Assembly: GCF_905404315.1 (NCBI RefSeq)
Contig: NC_066283.1
Location: 2,790,001 to 2,854,000 of the forward strand
Origin: Leptidea sinapis
Lineage: Eukaryota > Arthropoda > Insecta > Lepidoptera > Pieridae
DNA: 64,000 nt
Direction of reading: 5' to 3'
The notes under the pieces were generated by a model. That model was not told the origin of the DNA. It worked only from the letters and a program-made list of their open reading frames with translations, and did not search any database. Both the position numbers and the translations under genes were made by a program. Positions 50,614 to 62,079 of this stretch are shown here, in pieces (positions within the stretch are counted from its first letter, which is position 1; every line of letters begins with the position of its first letter).

Positions 50614-50979
50614 TATAATTGGTTTAATGTCACTTCTAGACTTCAGTATATCAACGGTATATCTTTGGTCGGCTTAAGCAAAGCGGCGGAACGCGTGCGT
50701 TGAAACTTAAAACACGTCTTCACCAAACGAGAACGGAGGATGTGTAATTGATACGCCCTGACCATTGCCCTGACAAAAACCCCAAAAATTCTGAGCAGCA
50801 CTGCGCTCGTCAGAGTCATAAGATGTTAAGTCTCATTTGCCCAGTAATTTCACTAGCTACGGCGCCCTTTAGACCGAAACACAGTAATGCTTACATATTA
50901 CTGCTCCACGGCTGAAAAAGGCGCCGTTGTGGTACCCATAATCTGGCGGGCATCCTGTACAAAGGAGCCTCCCACTGGT

Positions 50980-52790
50980 ATAATGATGTACAGAAAAACC
51001 AGGCAGTATAAGGTAATTTTATTCCAGTTTTGAGCTGATCTTACCAGTACATTACTGGTGTAATGTGGAACTTTAAAGAAACACCATTTCACTACACCTT
51101 CGAGTGAAGGTGGTTCCTAGATTGACAAAAATATAATAGAAATCAAAAAGTGGAGATCTATTCTACATCAAGATCTTTTTGCCCATAAAACTAACGGGAG
51201 ATTTTCTTGTTATCGACCTATTGTAAAATGATTTAAATATTATTATTTTATTGCGTTTTGGTTTGAGCTGATGGTCTTGATAAATAAAACTAACGCTCTT
51301 AATAAATAAAACTCAACTAATACTTATAGAATGACATCTAGTCAAATGTCAAAATCAATAACGTCATGGTAATAATGGTGCCATGTTAATGTTATGGTGA
51401 CATTCTCTTACACAAGGGCTGCAAGGAGAGATTAATTATCAGGTATTGTATCAAATCTATGAATCGTGTTCAAAGTTAAAAAGCATTTAAAATATCAAAA
51501 AAGTAATAAAAAATAAACTGTATCTATCGTAATGATATAAATCATCGTATATTGGATGCATCAAACTTTAAAATTTGAATTCATTGTTTGTGTTTGGCAA
51601 GCAGCACTCGTTCACGAGTTGACGGATGGACCAGGCATCGTTTTTGTCGCCCATAGAGGGAATGATCCATAGCATACATAAGTTAAGAACTGCACACTTG
51701 GACATACAAATGATTCACGAGTTGACGCATGGACCAACCATCGTTCTTTTCGCACATAGAAGGAAGAGCCATATCATACATTATTGAATAACTGGACACT
51801 GGGACATACAAATGAGTTTTGTATTTAACCGAGTCTTGCTTTATTTCTTGTATTGATAGTATGTATATCTTTATTTTGAATGTTTTCATACATTTTATTT
51901 ACAACTATTACAACCTTTTCTTATATTATTATTATGTACGAATACCATAATAAATAATATATTTAAAGCGATTGCTAAGGGATTCTCTATAATTCAGATT
52001 ACAGATGGCCCTAATAGCCCTTTGTCTTCGCTGTCACAAGCAGAGCACTCAATCAAATCTATATAAATGTTATAATTAGAGCGAATGAAATGTTTCAGCT
52101 ACCTACTAAACGAGCTTTACAAAAATAATACCACCTGCACGGTGACCCACGACGATACGAAACAGGTTCACCGTGGACAAAGAATATATGAAACTAACAT
52201 GTTTTATGTTTTGTTAGAATCTAATAAAAATTATCATTGGATCGTCTACAAACAAACAAATTTATTCGCCTTCTCCGAAAATTATGATTGAGGTGTCATT
52301 CGATTTCGAATGGCATGTAGATAGATAGTTTCTGAGACCACTCGCAAGAATTAGAATAGATATAAACAATAGAAGGGTTTGATATTTTGGCCAATATCTC
52401 AAAAACTATTCGAGATAATTCAAATTTGAAAAGATTCAAAAAGAGGAGGAAATTTTAAAAATTTGTAGGACCAATTTTTATAATTTTCCCTGAGGGCTGT
52501 CGCTACTTATGTTAATCATAAGAAAAAAATAATCTTTATATCCTTTATCAACTCTATTGTCGAAACTAAAAATGTTCATCAGTATCAAGCCGTTCTTGGG
52601 TGTTAATATGACATACAGACTGATATGTGCTACACATATAAACTAACCTAACACATTAATGTAGTAAAAAAGAGAGACATATAGGTTTGTACGCTAATAT
52701 TAATTACAATATTTCCCGTACACCGTATGTTTGTAATACAATGTACAGTTATACAAGTTGTAAGATTATATTTACAAATTCAATATTTTT
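50980..52790. other. Intergenic DNA with a two-unit tandem repeat
   Basis: Units at 51,613-51,715 and 51,716-51,818 (103 bp each) share CACGAGTTGACG, ATGGACCA, CATCGTT and GGACATACAAATGA. A related scrap (GCGCATGGACCAGACATCGT) lies at 54,857-54,876. The rest is AT-rich and unrecognised. Confidence 0.5.
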
Positions 52791-52959
52791 ATTCATAAGA
52801 GAATATATTATCACATATTGATAGTCAAAAACTACCACCCATTCAAAAAAGTATGCCTCAGACAATGTAATATCGATGGTATAATATGTTATATAGTTTT
52901 TAATCTTTGGAATCATTAACTTTCCCTCTATCACGCTTCTGGAGTTATATTTATTTGAT

Positions 52960-53400
52960 GAAGGAACTTTCATATTATCATTAAAATAAAAATCTATTGG
53001 TATTTGGCTTTTAAATCAACAGGTAGTATTTTAGTTAGTGAATATAGTTTTCGATAATTACCTTTTGCAATTATTTGTATCGTTTTTGCTTAACAAATAT
53101 TTAATAAATCTGGTTTGCAAGATGTATACCTCTTTAGTATAGGTATTGTATGTACGACCATACAGACCGACAGCGTAGTTGATAAGCGAATCAACTAACG
53201 CATAGTACAGTACGAAGTGTTTGTTTATTAGTTACGACCTAAGCTGATAGAATTTGCTTAAAATAGCTCTCAACTTTATGCATAACGCGTCAACGTGTAA
53301 CTTTAATTTATAGTTTTTATCGACTACTTATCCTAGATATTTGTATTTTTCTACATACTTAATTGAAATTGGTCCAGTAGTTTTTGTGTGAAAACATTAC
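52960..53400 (-). pseudogene. CR1-type LINE reverse transcriptase C-terminal remnant
   Basis: The minus strand, with breaks, reads KYLG, YKLKLHVDALCIKLRAILSK, then YYALVDSLINYAVGLYG and a downstream IQTRFIKYL-like helix. This order (YLG... LR... YF/YALV-S-L-YG) is the connector after the RT palm in CR1/Daphne LINEs. A family-B 3' scrap lies at 52,800-52,870. Confidence 0.5.
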
Positions 53401-53798
53401 ATTATATACGGTGTATTTTACTTTGCTTTGCTCACAGCATTATGCCTGGACTTATTTCTAATAGCTAATGAAAGAGGATGTACGTTTAGTTGTGCATAAT
53501 AGTTACGTTTATATTATTAAAAATAAAACAATATATATATATTACAGACATACATACAAATACACAAACGTTTCCTCTTTATAATATTTAAGATAATAAA
53601 AAATAATGTGAGTTTGCTTATTTGTTTGTTACTCTTTAACGACTACACAACAACACCAATCATATTATTTTGCACACGTGGTCACGGGATACAGGATAGG
53701 ACATTAGGCATTTTCGAAAACGTCTGTAGTGCAATATATATAACCAGAGATATAATAAGGTTTTGCAACGCTTTTCTGATTCCTCTAGTGTTACAAGT

Positions 53799-53855
53799 GA
53801 CGAGCGCAATTGTAGTGCCGTTCGTCTCCTCCCTATTTGTCATAAAAAAAAGTTC
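53799..53855 (+). repeat. Internally deleted SINE-like family A scrap
   Basis: GACGAGCGCAATTGTAGTGC is joined directly to TTCGTCTCCTCCCTATTTGT and an A run, omitting about 100 bp found in other copies. Confidence 0.5.
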
Positions 53856-54299
53856 CCACGAAAGATTTTTCCTGTGGACAAAGCATGGTTCAATAAGTTC
53901 GAACTACTCGCAAATATCTTCAATCAAATACAAATGACGTTCGGTACAACGTCATTCAAGGTAAAAGAAATCTCATAAATTATGGTATCATGATCCAAAC
54001 CTGGTTAAAATTGGTAAAAATGAGAATATATATTCTTAACTAACTCAAGATAAAATGAGATCAAAAACGTAGATATAATAAAAAGCTCTTTAGTTCGCTT
54101 CAATTAACAAAAGCTTTCATGTATAATCTGATATGCTTTACAGACTTACGTAATTGGATAGGAATGAAATGACGACATTCCCTCATACTTTCGAATTTCT
54201 ATTATTCGACTACCGACTGACCTATCACAGATTTAATAAATGTTATTGTATACCCGGAAAATGTTCTCCCAAAAAATTCAATTATACCATTGGAAATGT

Positions 54300-54650
54300 T
54301 GAAGCAATTTTTATTTTAATGTAAGAGGGCAAACGGGCAATAGGCTCATGGGAGGGGAGTGGTGAGGCAACCGCCCATGGACATCCGGAACAACAGGTGT
54401 CAAGAGATGCGTTGCCGGCCTTTAAGGGAGTATGCTCTTTTCTTGAATGTATCTAAGTCGTATCGGTTCGCGAAAACAGCAGCCGGTAATTGATTCCACA
54501 AAGTGGCTGTGCGAGGCAAGAATTTTCTTAAAAAATGCGTGCTTGTAGAATACCAGACGTCAATGTGATGCGGATGGTATTTTGAATTTTGACGTAGAGT
54601 CATGGATGGAATCAACCTGAACAGCTCCTCTGAGCATTAGAGGTGGGACG
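54300..54650 (-). mobile_element. LINE C-terminus and 3' end
   Basis: The minus strand encodes RTATLWNQLPAAVFANRYDL followed by FKKRAYSLKGRQR, then a 3' UTR (CATGAGCCTATTGCCCGTTT in reverse). Relatives are at 2180-2420 and 28,160-28,310. It is a different subfamily from the Jockey C-terminus at 58.5 kb. Confidence 0.65.
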
Positions 54651-55097
54651 TTATCGCGAGCCCACCACACTCACCCTGATGAAGAACCTCCGAATGGTCC
54701 GAAACTAGTCGGTACCGCCACCGACAAAAACGTGAGTAAAACCGTGTTAATAGATAATCAAACAGGCGGTTTTGAAGAACCAAAGTAAGTAATGAGGATT
54801 CTAAAATGACCAGTTCGATCGTTTGACCACCACAAGCAGCACCCTATCACTAGTTGGCGCATGGACCAGACATCGTTCCCCTCGCACAATATATAGTTTT
54901 ATTATATGTTTTAAAATAGTGTCCATTCACTTCAATATATCAATGAGGTAAGTGCGACCATGCCTAAACAAACTCATTATACCACACTGTCTGTATGTTT
55001 GTACTCGCATCCTGCGTAACTACTAGTTGGAACTGAATGCAGTTTCTGGCGATGTATTGCTAGAAGTTTAAATAAAAAATATGGGCGCCATTTAACT

Positions 55098-56569
55098 TTT
55101 TTTTATGCCAGTAATGGACGATACGAGCAGGACGTTCAGCTGATGGTAACTGATACGCCTTGCCCATTACAATGCAGTGTCACTCAATTCTTGAAAAACC
55201 CAAAAATTCTGAGCGGCACTGCAAATGCGCTGGTCACCTTGAGACATAACATATTAAGTCATATTTGCCCAGTAATCTCATTAGCACTTCAATAAAATTC
55301 TCGAAGTCGAACCCAGTGGACAACAACAGAAATATCTCTAATACATAAAAAGGTTTTAATAACATCAATAACTACAGGCCCATACCTTAACCTTCTCAAA
55401 GATTTTAACAAAACGAATAAACACCTATATAGACATAGAATAGCCACCAGAACAAGCTGGATTCCGAAGCTCATACTCGACAAGTGATCACCTGCAATGT
55501 ATCCAACAAATAATAGAAAAAGCTAAGGAGTACCAACAAACTATCTACATAGCATTCATAGACTTTAATAAGGCCTTTGACTCTATAGAGCACAGTGCAG
55601 TATGGAATGCGTTGAAGACGGATGGAGTGGAATCTTAGATTGGTAAAATCAGCAATGATGACATAGTTATTTTCTCAAAAACACCTAAAGACTTACAGAC
55701 AATGTTAGAAGATCTAGAAGAAGAAAGCAAGAAAGTTGGACTCATAATGAACATGGAAAAAACCAAAGTAATGAAAAACGTGGAAGAACATGAATTTAAA
55801 GATAGATGATTAAACATTAGAAGTAAATGAATACACATACCTCGGTCAAACAGTAACATTTAAGGGTTGGCAAGACATAGAGATAGAAAAGAGGATACAA
55901 CTAGGATGGAATAAATTTTGGGCACTGAAACATATACTAAAAAACAAAGACGTTCCTTTCAGCTTAAAATCAAAAACATTTAACAGCTGTATCGCTCCCT
56001 CGCTAACATATGGCTGCCAAACCTGGGCGCTCAATAAACACCAAGCGAAAAGACTAAAAGTGAAACAAAGAAATATGGAAAAAAACTTATTATGTATTAG
56101 ACTAAAAGACAAAATAACAAAGAATGAAATACGGAAAGAAAGTAAACTTACAGACATAATACGAATCGCAAAAACTGCAAAATGGAATTGGGCAGGCCAT
56201 ATATCCAGGGCCAGTAACAAAAGATGGAGCAGTATTGCAACAAACTGGTACCCATTAGACACCAAAAGAAGAGGTAGACCTGGTACTAGATGGAGAGACG
56301 ACCTAGTAAATTACGAAGGAGTGATGTGGTCGCGCACAACAAACAATAAGGACCAATGGAAAAAGAAGGGGGAGGCCTTTGCCCAGCAGTGGGATGATAT
56401 ATAAAAAATATTGTAAATAAATTAGTAATAGTTTTAATATTGTAATAGGCTTTAATAAATAATAAATAAATAAATAAATCTCACTAGCTACGGCGCCCTT
56501 CAGACCGAAACAAAAAAATTCTTACCCATAATCTAGCCGGTATCCTGTGCAATGGAGCCTCCCACTGGT
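55098..56569 (-). mobile_element. SINE-like family A copy split by an RTE LINE
   Basis: Family A runs 55,098-55,285 and resumes at 56,480-56,569. The junction sequence is CTCATTAGC on the left (55,277-55,285) and CTCACTAGC on the right (56,480-56,488), a 9-bp duplication with one change. This is the second family-A copy in the window hit by a LINE. Confidence 0.75.
55286..56479 (+). pseudogene. RTE-clade LINE, 5'-truncated and internally deleted
   Basis: The + strand reads QTIYIAFIDFNKAFDSIEHS (RT motif A). It then jumps, with the middle of the RT missing, to DDIVIFSKTPKDLQTMLEDL and EEESKKVGLIMN. After a stop and frame change come YTYLGQTV, LTYGCQTWAL, and a well-kept end (56,060-56,404) with WAGHISR, RRGRPGTRWRDD and GEAFAQQWDD. 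This C-terminal signature is RTE-like. The 3' end is an (AATA)n tail at about 56,455-56,479. Confidence 0.8.
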
Positions 56570-57175
56570 GAATACATAAATACATGTAAACACATACATA
56601 ACACTGCAACAAACATACATACTCATAAACGTATATGCTTGTACGGAATGGTCCTAGAAATTATTCACGAAAAATATTCAGCTCATGTAGTTAACCTCTG
56701 GAGACATCCCTTTATTCTTTATTTACTATAAACGTCCAGATTTGTAATATGCTGAATCGATTAACCGGAATTATTCATATTTTTTCCTATTTGTGAAAAT
56801 GTGCGTCAGATTGGCCAACCACAAATTGAGCCTCACGGTCGGTTTCGATATTTCGACATTCAAAAGATTACCTACGAAGGATCCATTTTATTCAATTGTA
56901 AAAAAGCGAATCCAATTTTAATTTTAGTCTCGGAGTCGTTTTAAATTCATTTCAAATTTAATTTAAAAGTAATTTCAACTTGCCGCTTGCTTTACCTTGG
57001 AGCAGATGAACCTTGATAAGAAGAAGGACTAAGTTTCAATCTTAATGCCATACTTTAATTTTGTTTTGCATTTTACACTTTGATATATTATATAAAAATA
57101 GTTTTTCCTGGCTTGTTACAACATTTATAACTAAATATAAACTCTTTGCAATTATTTTCTTTTCCATGTCACAAT

Positions 57176-57330
57176 TCAAATTCGAATTCAAATATTTTTA
57201 TTCAAAATAGGATTCAAAATCACTTATTGAACGTCAAAAACTACCACCCATTCAAAATAGACTGCCTCAGACCTGAGAAGAACGGGCGCAAGAAACTGAG
57301 CGGGTTTTTTCATATAAAAAAATGGATTAC
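57176..57330 (-). mobile_element. LINE 3'-end fragment, family B
   Basis: ATTCAAATATTTTTATTCAA, AACTACCACCCATTCAAAAT and CTGAGAAGAACGGGCGCAAG appear in the order of the other family-B tails. Confidence 0.6.
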
Positions 57331-57439
57331 AATGTGATATAGTGCAATAAACATTAATTATAATTAAAGACCCTAAGGGTAATGCCCAATGAATTGGTAC
57401 CACAAGGAATATGGAGTACTACTAAAAGATATTGTTTTT

Positions 57440-57749
57440 CGATTTTTTTTATTAAATTAAGGGACGAGACGAGCAGGACGTCCAGTTGATGGTATTTTTG
57501 ATACGCCCTTCCCATTACAATGCAGTGTTGCTCAGGATTCTTGAAAAACACAAAAATTCAGAGCGGCAATACAATAGCGCTCGTCACTTCGAGACATAAG
57601 ATGTTAAGTCTCACTTGCCCAGTTACTTGTCACTAGCTAAGGGGCCCTACAGACCGAAACACAAAAATGCTTACACATTACTGCTTCACGGCAGCAATAG
57701 GTGCCGTTGTGGTAATCTAGCCGGCATCCTATGCAAAGGAGCCTCCCAC
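57440..57749 (-). mobile_element. SINE-like family A copy
   Basis: A T run at 57,440, then AAGGGACGAGACGAGCAGGA through GGAGCCTCCCAC. It abuts a Jockey RT fragment at 57,750. Confidence 0.75.
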
Positions 57750-57940
57750 GGGCAAAAACCGGGATCAATTCCTTTCAAATGGCACCGTATGTTGCTCGAT
57801 ATATCGACGCTGATGATGATAGGAGCTGTGGCAGTTAGAGGAGTGATCTCAAACCGAGGAGATACGACAAAGGGAGACTTTTTAGCGGTTAACTCACAAA
57901 CTTGTGTTTTTGACTTAGATGTACATTCCACCATTGAATC
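57750..57940 (-). pseudogene. Jockey-type LINE RT fragment
   Basis: The minus strand reads KTQVCELTAKKSPFVVSPRF, then TPLTATAP and VDISSNI, homologous to the part after LVQFNPKK in the 7.4-8.8-kb relic. Confidence 0.65.
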
Positions 57941-58499
57941 GGGGGATGAGATGAAATGAAAATAAGAGAACTTTTATGAAAGGACTGATGCGAGTTGAAG
58001 AAGAGTAGAAGTAGTAGGTTTTTATCGGGATCATGGAACCTTGATGTCTGTCTGGGGGATAGGAGAATTTCCCTTGGTAATAAGAGCTCTCCCTAAGACA
58101 AAATTATTTAGCCAAATATACCAGCATATTCATAGCCAGAACAAAGGATATTTCAATTAATTATTTTTACTCCCTATTATTATTTTCATACAATTCACAA
58201 CATAAAGCATAATTTATTTCATACAATAGATTTTAAATTAAATTGTCCCTTCAGTGAATTGCTATGATTTACAAATCCGATAAACACAGATATAAAGATA
58301 TGGAAATGACTTCCGATGACGATCGATTTATATAATTATTTGACTAACCCTTCATGACGTATCATCTCTAAAATCATATTATGAGATGTTACTGGCGAAC
58401 ACCACGTTGACTCTGAATCTGTTGGATTCAATTTATCTTGTTATAATGTTATCAGAGTGGAAAAACACACATCTGCCATGACTTATTTATTATATATTT

Positions 58500-58997
58500 G
58501 TTTTTTTTTATGGAATAGGAGGACAAACGAGCGTACGGGTCACCTAGTGTTAAATGATCACCGCCGCCCACAATCTCTTGCAACACCAGAGGAATCACTG
58601 GAGCGTTGCCAGCCTTTAAGGAAGGAGTATGCGCTTTTTTGAAGGTACCCATGTCGTATCGTCGCGGAAACACCGCATAAGGAAACTCATTCCACAGCTT
58701 TGTAGTACGAGGAAGAAAGCTCCTTGAAAACCACACTGTGGAGCACCGCCACACATCCAGATGGTGGGGATGATATCCTAACTTCTGGCGTGTCGTGCGA
58801 AGGTGGAATTCGGCAGCAGGAATCAGGTTAAACAGCTCTTCGGAACACTCCCCGTGATAAATGCGGTAGAAGACACACAATGAAGCTACATCTCTACGCA
58901 ACGCCAAGTGATCCAGCCGTTCGCAGAGCACTGGGTCCCAGACAAGTCGAGCTGCTCTACGTTGCACGCCGTCAAATGAGTCGAGCTCATTCATCAC
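58500..58997 (-). pseudogene. Jockey-type LINE C-terminus with 3' UTR, best copy
   Basis: A 181-residue frame on the minus strand: FDGVQRRAARLVWDPVLCER, LRRDVASLCVFYRIYHGECS, PHHLDVWRCSTVWFSRSFLP and a GTFKKAHTPSLKAG tail. It is followed by a 3' UTR and an A run (T run at about 58,501-58,509). The same region is copied at 13.4, 16.3 and 33.6 kb. It is 5' truncated, beginning in the RT C-terminal domain. Confidence 0.8.
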
Positions 58998-58999
58998 AA

Positions 59000-59980
59000 A
59001 GCATTTAATTATGTGTACATACTTAACTACTACTTACTTTAAACTAAAATATTAGTATTTAGAACTAAACATTATTATATATATTACAATTAAAAAAAAA
59101 TGAAACGATTTACATTAGCTGTCCTTAATTAGCTTGTAGCATTGTTGAGTACCATTGAACAACATTTAGTGAGTGTTGTGTTGTCTCAACAATAAAAAAA
59201 GTCACCTCAATTTTTGAAATACATAAATATATCTATTACGTGGTAGTAGTAGAATATTACGGCATTAAATATTAGTAAACAATTTCCCAACAAACACACA
59301 AACTTTAACTCACTCCTCATTTAATAATATCAAATTACTTACTCGTGCAAACTACCTCAAAGGCATCCTCAGTTAAAAGGTCGCGGACGAACGCGGAGAT
59401 GCAAGTATTAACATAGTTACTGCTATGAGTGGGGACGCAAACTTCGTTACTTCTTTGAGTTTTCACATTTGAAAAATAAATAAAATGGGTGGCCATCATA
59501 AGGAATTCTTAAACAGGTTTTAAACAACTTGGCTTCTTAAATCTTAAGGCAATTTGAAATAGATCTGTGCACCCTTAAACGTAATATTCTAAGTCCCAAA
59601 GTTTGTTCTCGTCTGATTGTTTAGGCAAATGATGTTTTATTTGCATAGTATAGTATTTTGTACGTTATTGTTTTTTTGTCAATGTCATTTGTGTATAAAT
59701 GTCTATGTGTAACCTTGTGGTAACCACGTGCCTGGGCTTGATGCATTTTAAAATTTCTACTAGTCAAAATCGACCAGTGCCATTTGGCACTATTTCTTTC
59801 ATATACACCAAAATCGGAAGTGCCGTTCGGCACACTACGCCCTGAACAAGTTTTGGCTCTCATTTTGTTTATGCGATTATTTTGCATGATCTAATAATAG
59901 CTTGTTTCAATAGTTTAATTATATATTCTATCATATAATCTTAATTATAAGCTATCTATTAATGCACGTAAAATAAATGC
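59000..59980. other. Intergenic AT-rich DNA, one unassigned ORF
   Basis: A minus-strand 88-residue frame (59,621-59,887) includes CSGRSVPNGTSDFGVYERNS. It has no family I recognise. Otherwise AT-rich. Confidence 0.35.
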
Positions 59981-59984
59981 GCTA

Positions 59985-60060
59985 AAATAGACGCCGCGCG
60001 CGCGGCAAGATGGCGCCGATCAATGGCATCGCGCGGCGGCACTTGCCAATTGTGGAAGGA
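59985..60060. promoter_or_regulatory. Short GC-rich island with AAGATGGCGCC motif
   Basis: GACGCCGCGCGCGCGGCAAG is followed by ATGGCGCCGATC and GCGCGGCGGCAC in otherwise AT-rich DNA. AAGATGGCG is a YY1/pho-like core, and GC-rich patches can mark promoters, but no gene is visible next to it. It may equally be part of a repeat. Confidence 0.3.
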
Positions 60061-60124
60061 ATAGGGTAGCCAAACTGTAACGATAATTCTTGTGGTTGTA
60101 ATTATAATAAAATTTGTCTATTCA

Positions 60125-60515
60125 CAGTCCCTAGAAAAAAATCTTCCTTGTAATCTTTGTTGAACTCTCAGCTTGTGGCTTCATCTACAGGATCTACTTT
60201 ACAGTTGATGCTCGACCCCAGTATGCGCATATTAGGAAATTGACTTGAGATGTCGCACTTGCAAATCTAAACAATTTGTTATGTTTCTAAAGTGATAAAC
60301 CCTCACTTCTAGGATTAATACACAAATAAAATATGAAAAAAAATATTATGATCTATGCGGGACTCGATCCCTCGAACACTCGAGTTCCATGCAAGTGCTC
60401 TTCCAACTGAGCTAACCGTTCCAGTGACGTATCGTCATAAAATCTTGTATGCTTTGTTCAACTATCAGCGGGTCGAGTCCCGCATCGTTCATAAAGTTTT
60501 ATATTCAAATTATAA
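60125..60515 (-). repeat. tRNA-like repeat, family F
   Basis: The minus-strand tRNA-like module (about 60,355-60,430) has GGTTAGCTCAGTTGGAAGAG and GGGATCGAGTCCCGCAT. The flank 60,125-60,300 is the reverse complement of 6660-6835. A second half-module (GGGTCGAGTCCCGCATCG) is at 60,470-60,490. Confidence 0.6.
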
Positions 60516-60519
60516 TAAA

Positions 60520-61270
60520 ACTGATTGTCCCACCTTATTAATAATTTTTTTCATATAATGTCTCATACTTAAGACTTTGACACATGCACCTTCTGGTTGT
60601 ACTTAAACCCAACACCAAACTACACACAAAACTTCGTTCTACAACGCCCGGCTCGCACCTACAATAAAGCTTATTATAATTTTGATATTATGTTTTACGT
60701 GTCCAAAGTACAACTAAATAAATAACCCTACACATGCAACACACACAGACATTGCAAAAATATTTTGTAAATACTTGCCTTATATCCTAAATACCTTAGT
60801 AATAATTGTAAATTTATTATCTTAAGGTAAGGTAGTTTGTTATATCATAAATAACTGTTACTCTTTTATTTAAAACCTATATGCTGTAATCAGTTTTGGC
60901 CCTTATTTTCTACTTTATATAATAATGAATTATAATGAGTTACTTCCATCGTTTAATGATCTTTGACATTGCGCCTAATACATTATTTTTATAAATAAAC
61001 CCGTTATTGTCTACAGAAAATTGTCCAGACGTCTCGTCGAAAGATTTTATCTCTCAGCTATAATATTTTATCTCTAACCCTTGAAGTCATTGTCATTCTC
61101 AAGTGTACTCTTTGCTTTGATCTAGGAAGTTGAGGGGAGGATTTTTATTTAATTTTTTTATTATTGCCAGACTGTGCGGCGAGCTCTGTTATGTTTTGGC
61201 ATTAGGTAGTTGGACACAGAATAACATTAATCGTATAAACTTCAACGCGCACTCTTATTCGAATGTTGTA
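60520..61270. other. Intergenic AT-rich DNA, nothing recognised
   Basis: No motif-bearing ORF and no clear repeat. Confidence 0.4.
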
Positions 61271-61289
61271 GTCCCAGACACGGACCAGA

Positions 61290-61385
61290 AAAAAAACTGG
61301 TCTGTGGTCTCAGACGCTTGGGATCGTCTCCCTTATCCGTCCGATTCCTAAAAAAGCTGAGAACCCGAAATTGGCTAACTATACT
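61290..61385 (+). mobile_element. Jockey-type RT scrap
   Basis: The + strand, frame-broken, reads LIRPIPKKAENPKLANY, matching the ALVHPIPKKG...NYRP part of the RT. Confidence 0.45.
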
Positions 61386-61483
61386 ACTAGATCCTCACTT
61401 TTGCAACCACACAAAATGATTTTTAAATATACAAATACAGTGGGTTTTAAAAAGACCAACAGAATATATTCATGAGATATTAA

Positions 61484-62060
61484 TTATGCTCTCCATGATT
61501 TTGAAGGGCAGGGAGGTATTCGCAACAGGCCTGTAGTTTGCTGGATCCAAACTGTCTCCTTTTTTTTTTTGACAAGGGCTGACTTCCATGAGTCAGGGAC
61601 TACGCCTATTGAATAAGAATGCCGGAATAAACGCTTTAGCACCGGCGTCAACTCAGGGGCACACGTTCTAAGCATGACTGGAGAAATGCCATCCGGCCCG
61701 CTCGACTTCCTGACGTCCAACGAAAACAGAACAGTACCGCCGAACAGTTTTCTGTGTGAACTGTACTTCAGGCATAGATCTCTGATACCGCGGGATGGTC
61801 AGCGGTGTTTTTCCGTTGCCGTCAAGAGTCGAGTTGGAAGGAAAAAAAGCGCATAGAAGATCGGCTTTCTCTTTTGCCGTATGGGTCAGGGTGTCATTCC
61901 TTATGTGTAGTGGCAGTAGGTAGGCAGCGGCTGAATGTAGTTACCAAGAGCAGCTTTCGACAACGACCATAACTTGCGTGCTCCAGTCGGGTAACTGGAA
62001 AGCTGCCCACCGAATTTCCACCACCAATTATCCCTGAGAACATGCTCTAGAAAGGTCACG
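61484..62060 (-). pseudogene. Jockey-type LINE RT N-terminal fragment
   Basis: The minus strand reads LFGGTVLFSLDVRKSSGPDG, then LRTCAPELTPVLKRLFRHSY, VVPDSWKSALV. Upstream in the frame-broken part are pieces of the linker before the RT. It is the same family as 7440-8820. Confidence 0.7.
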
Positions 62061-62079
62061 AAACGCCGGGCTATCTAAA

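Larger units (their letters stand above)
45757..50743 (-). mobile_element. CR1/Daphne-like LINE, near full length, 4,987 bp
   Basis: On the minus strand the order is 5' UTR (50,743-50,614), ORF1 (50,613-49,768), ORF2 (49,465-47,048), a 1.3-kb AT-rich 3' UTR and an (AAATAAAA)-like tail ending at 45,757. A 6-bp target duplication (GTAATT) brackets it. APE endonuclease plus YADD reverse transcriptase place it among non-LTR elements. An ORF1 with a baculovirus-FP-type domain suggests the Daphne/CR1 group of insect LINEs; the exact clade is uncertain. Both ORFs are broken. Confidence 0.85.
45702..50979 (-). mobile_element. SINE-like family A copy split by a 5-kb LINE
   Basis: 45,702-45,756 carries the poly(A)-side end of family A (GGGACGAGACGAGCGGGACG, CAGCTGATGGTAATT). 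50,744-50,979 carries the rest, from GTAATTGATACGCCCTG to CCTCCCACTGG. GTAATT is duplicated at both junctions (45,751-45,756 and 50,744-50,749). Confidence 0.8.
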
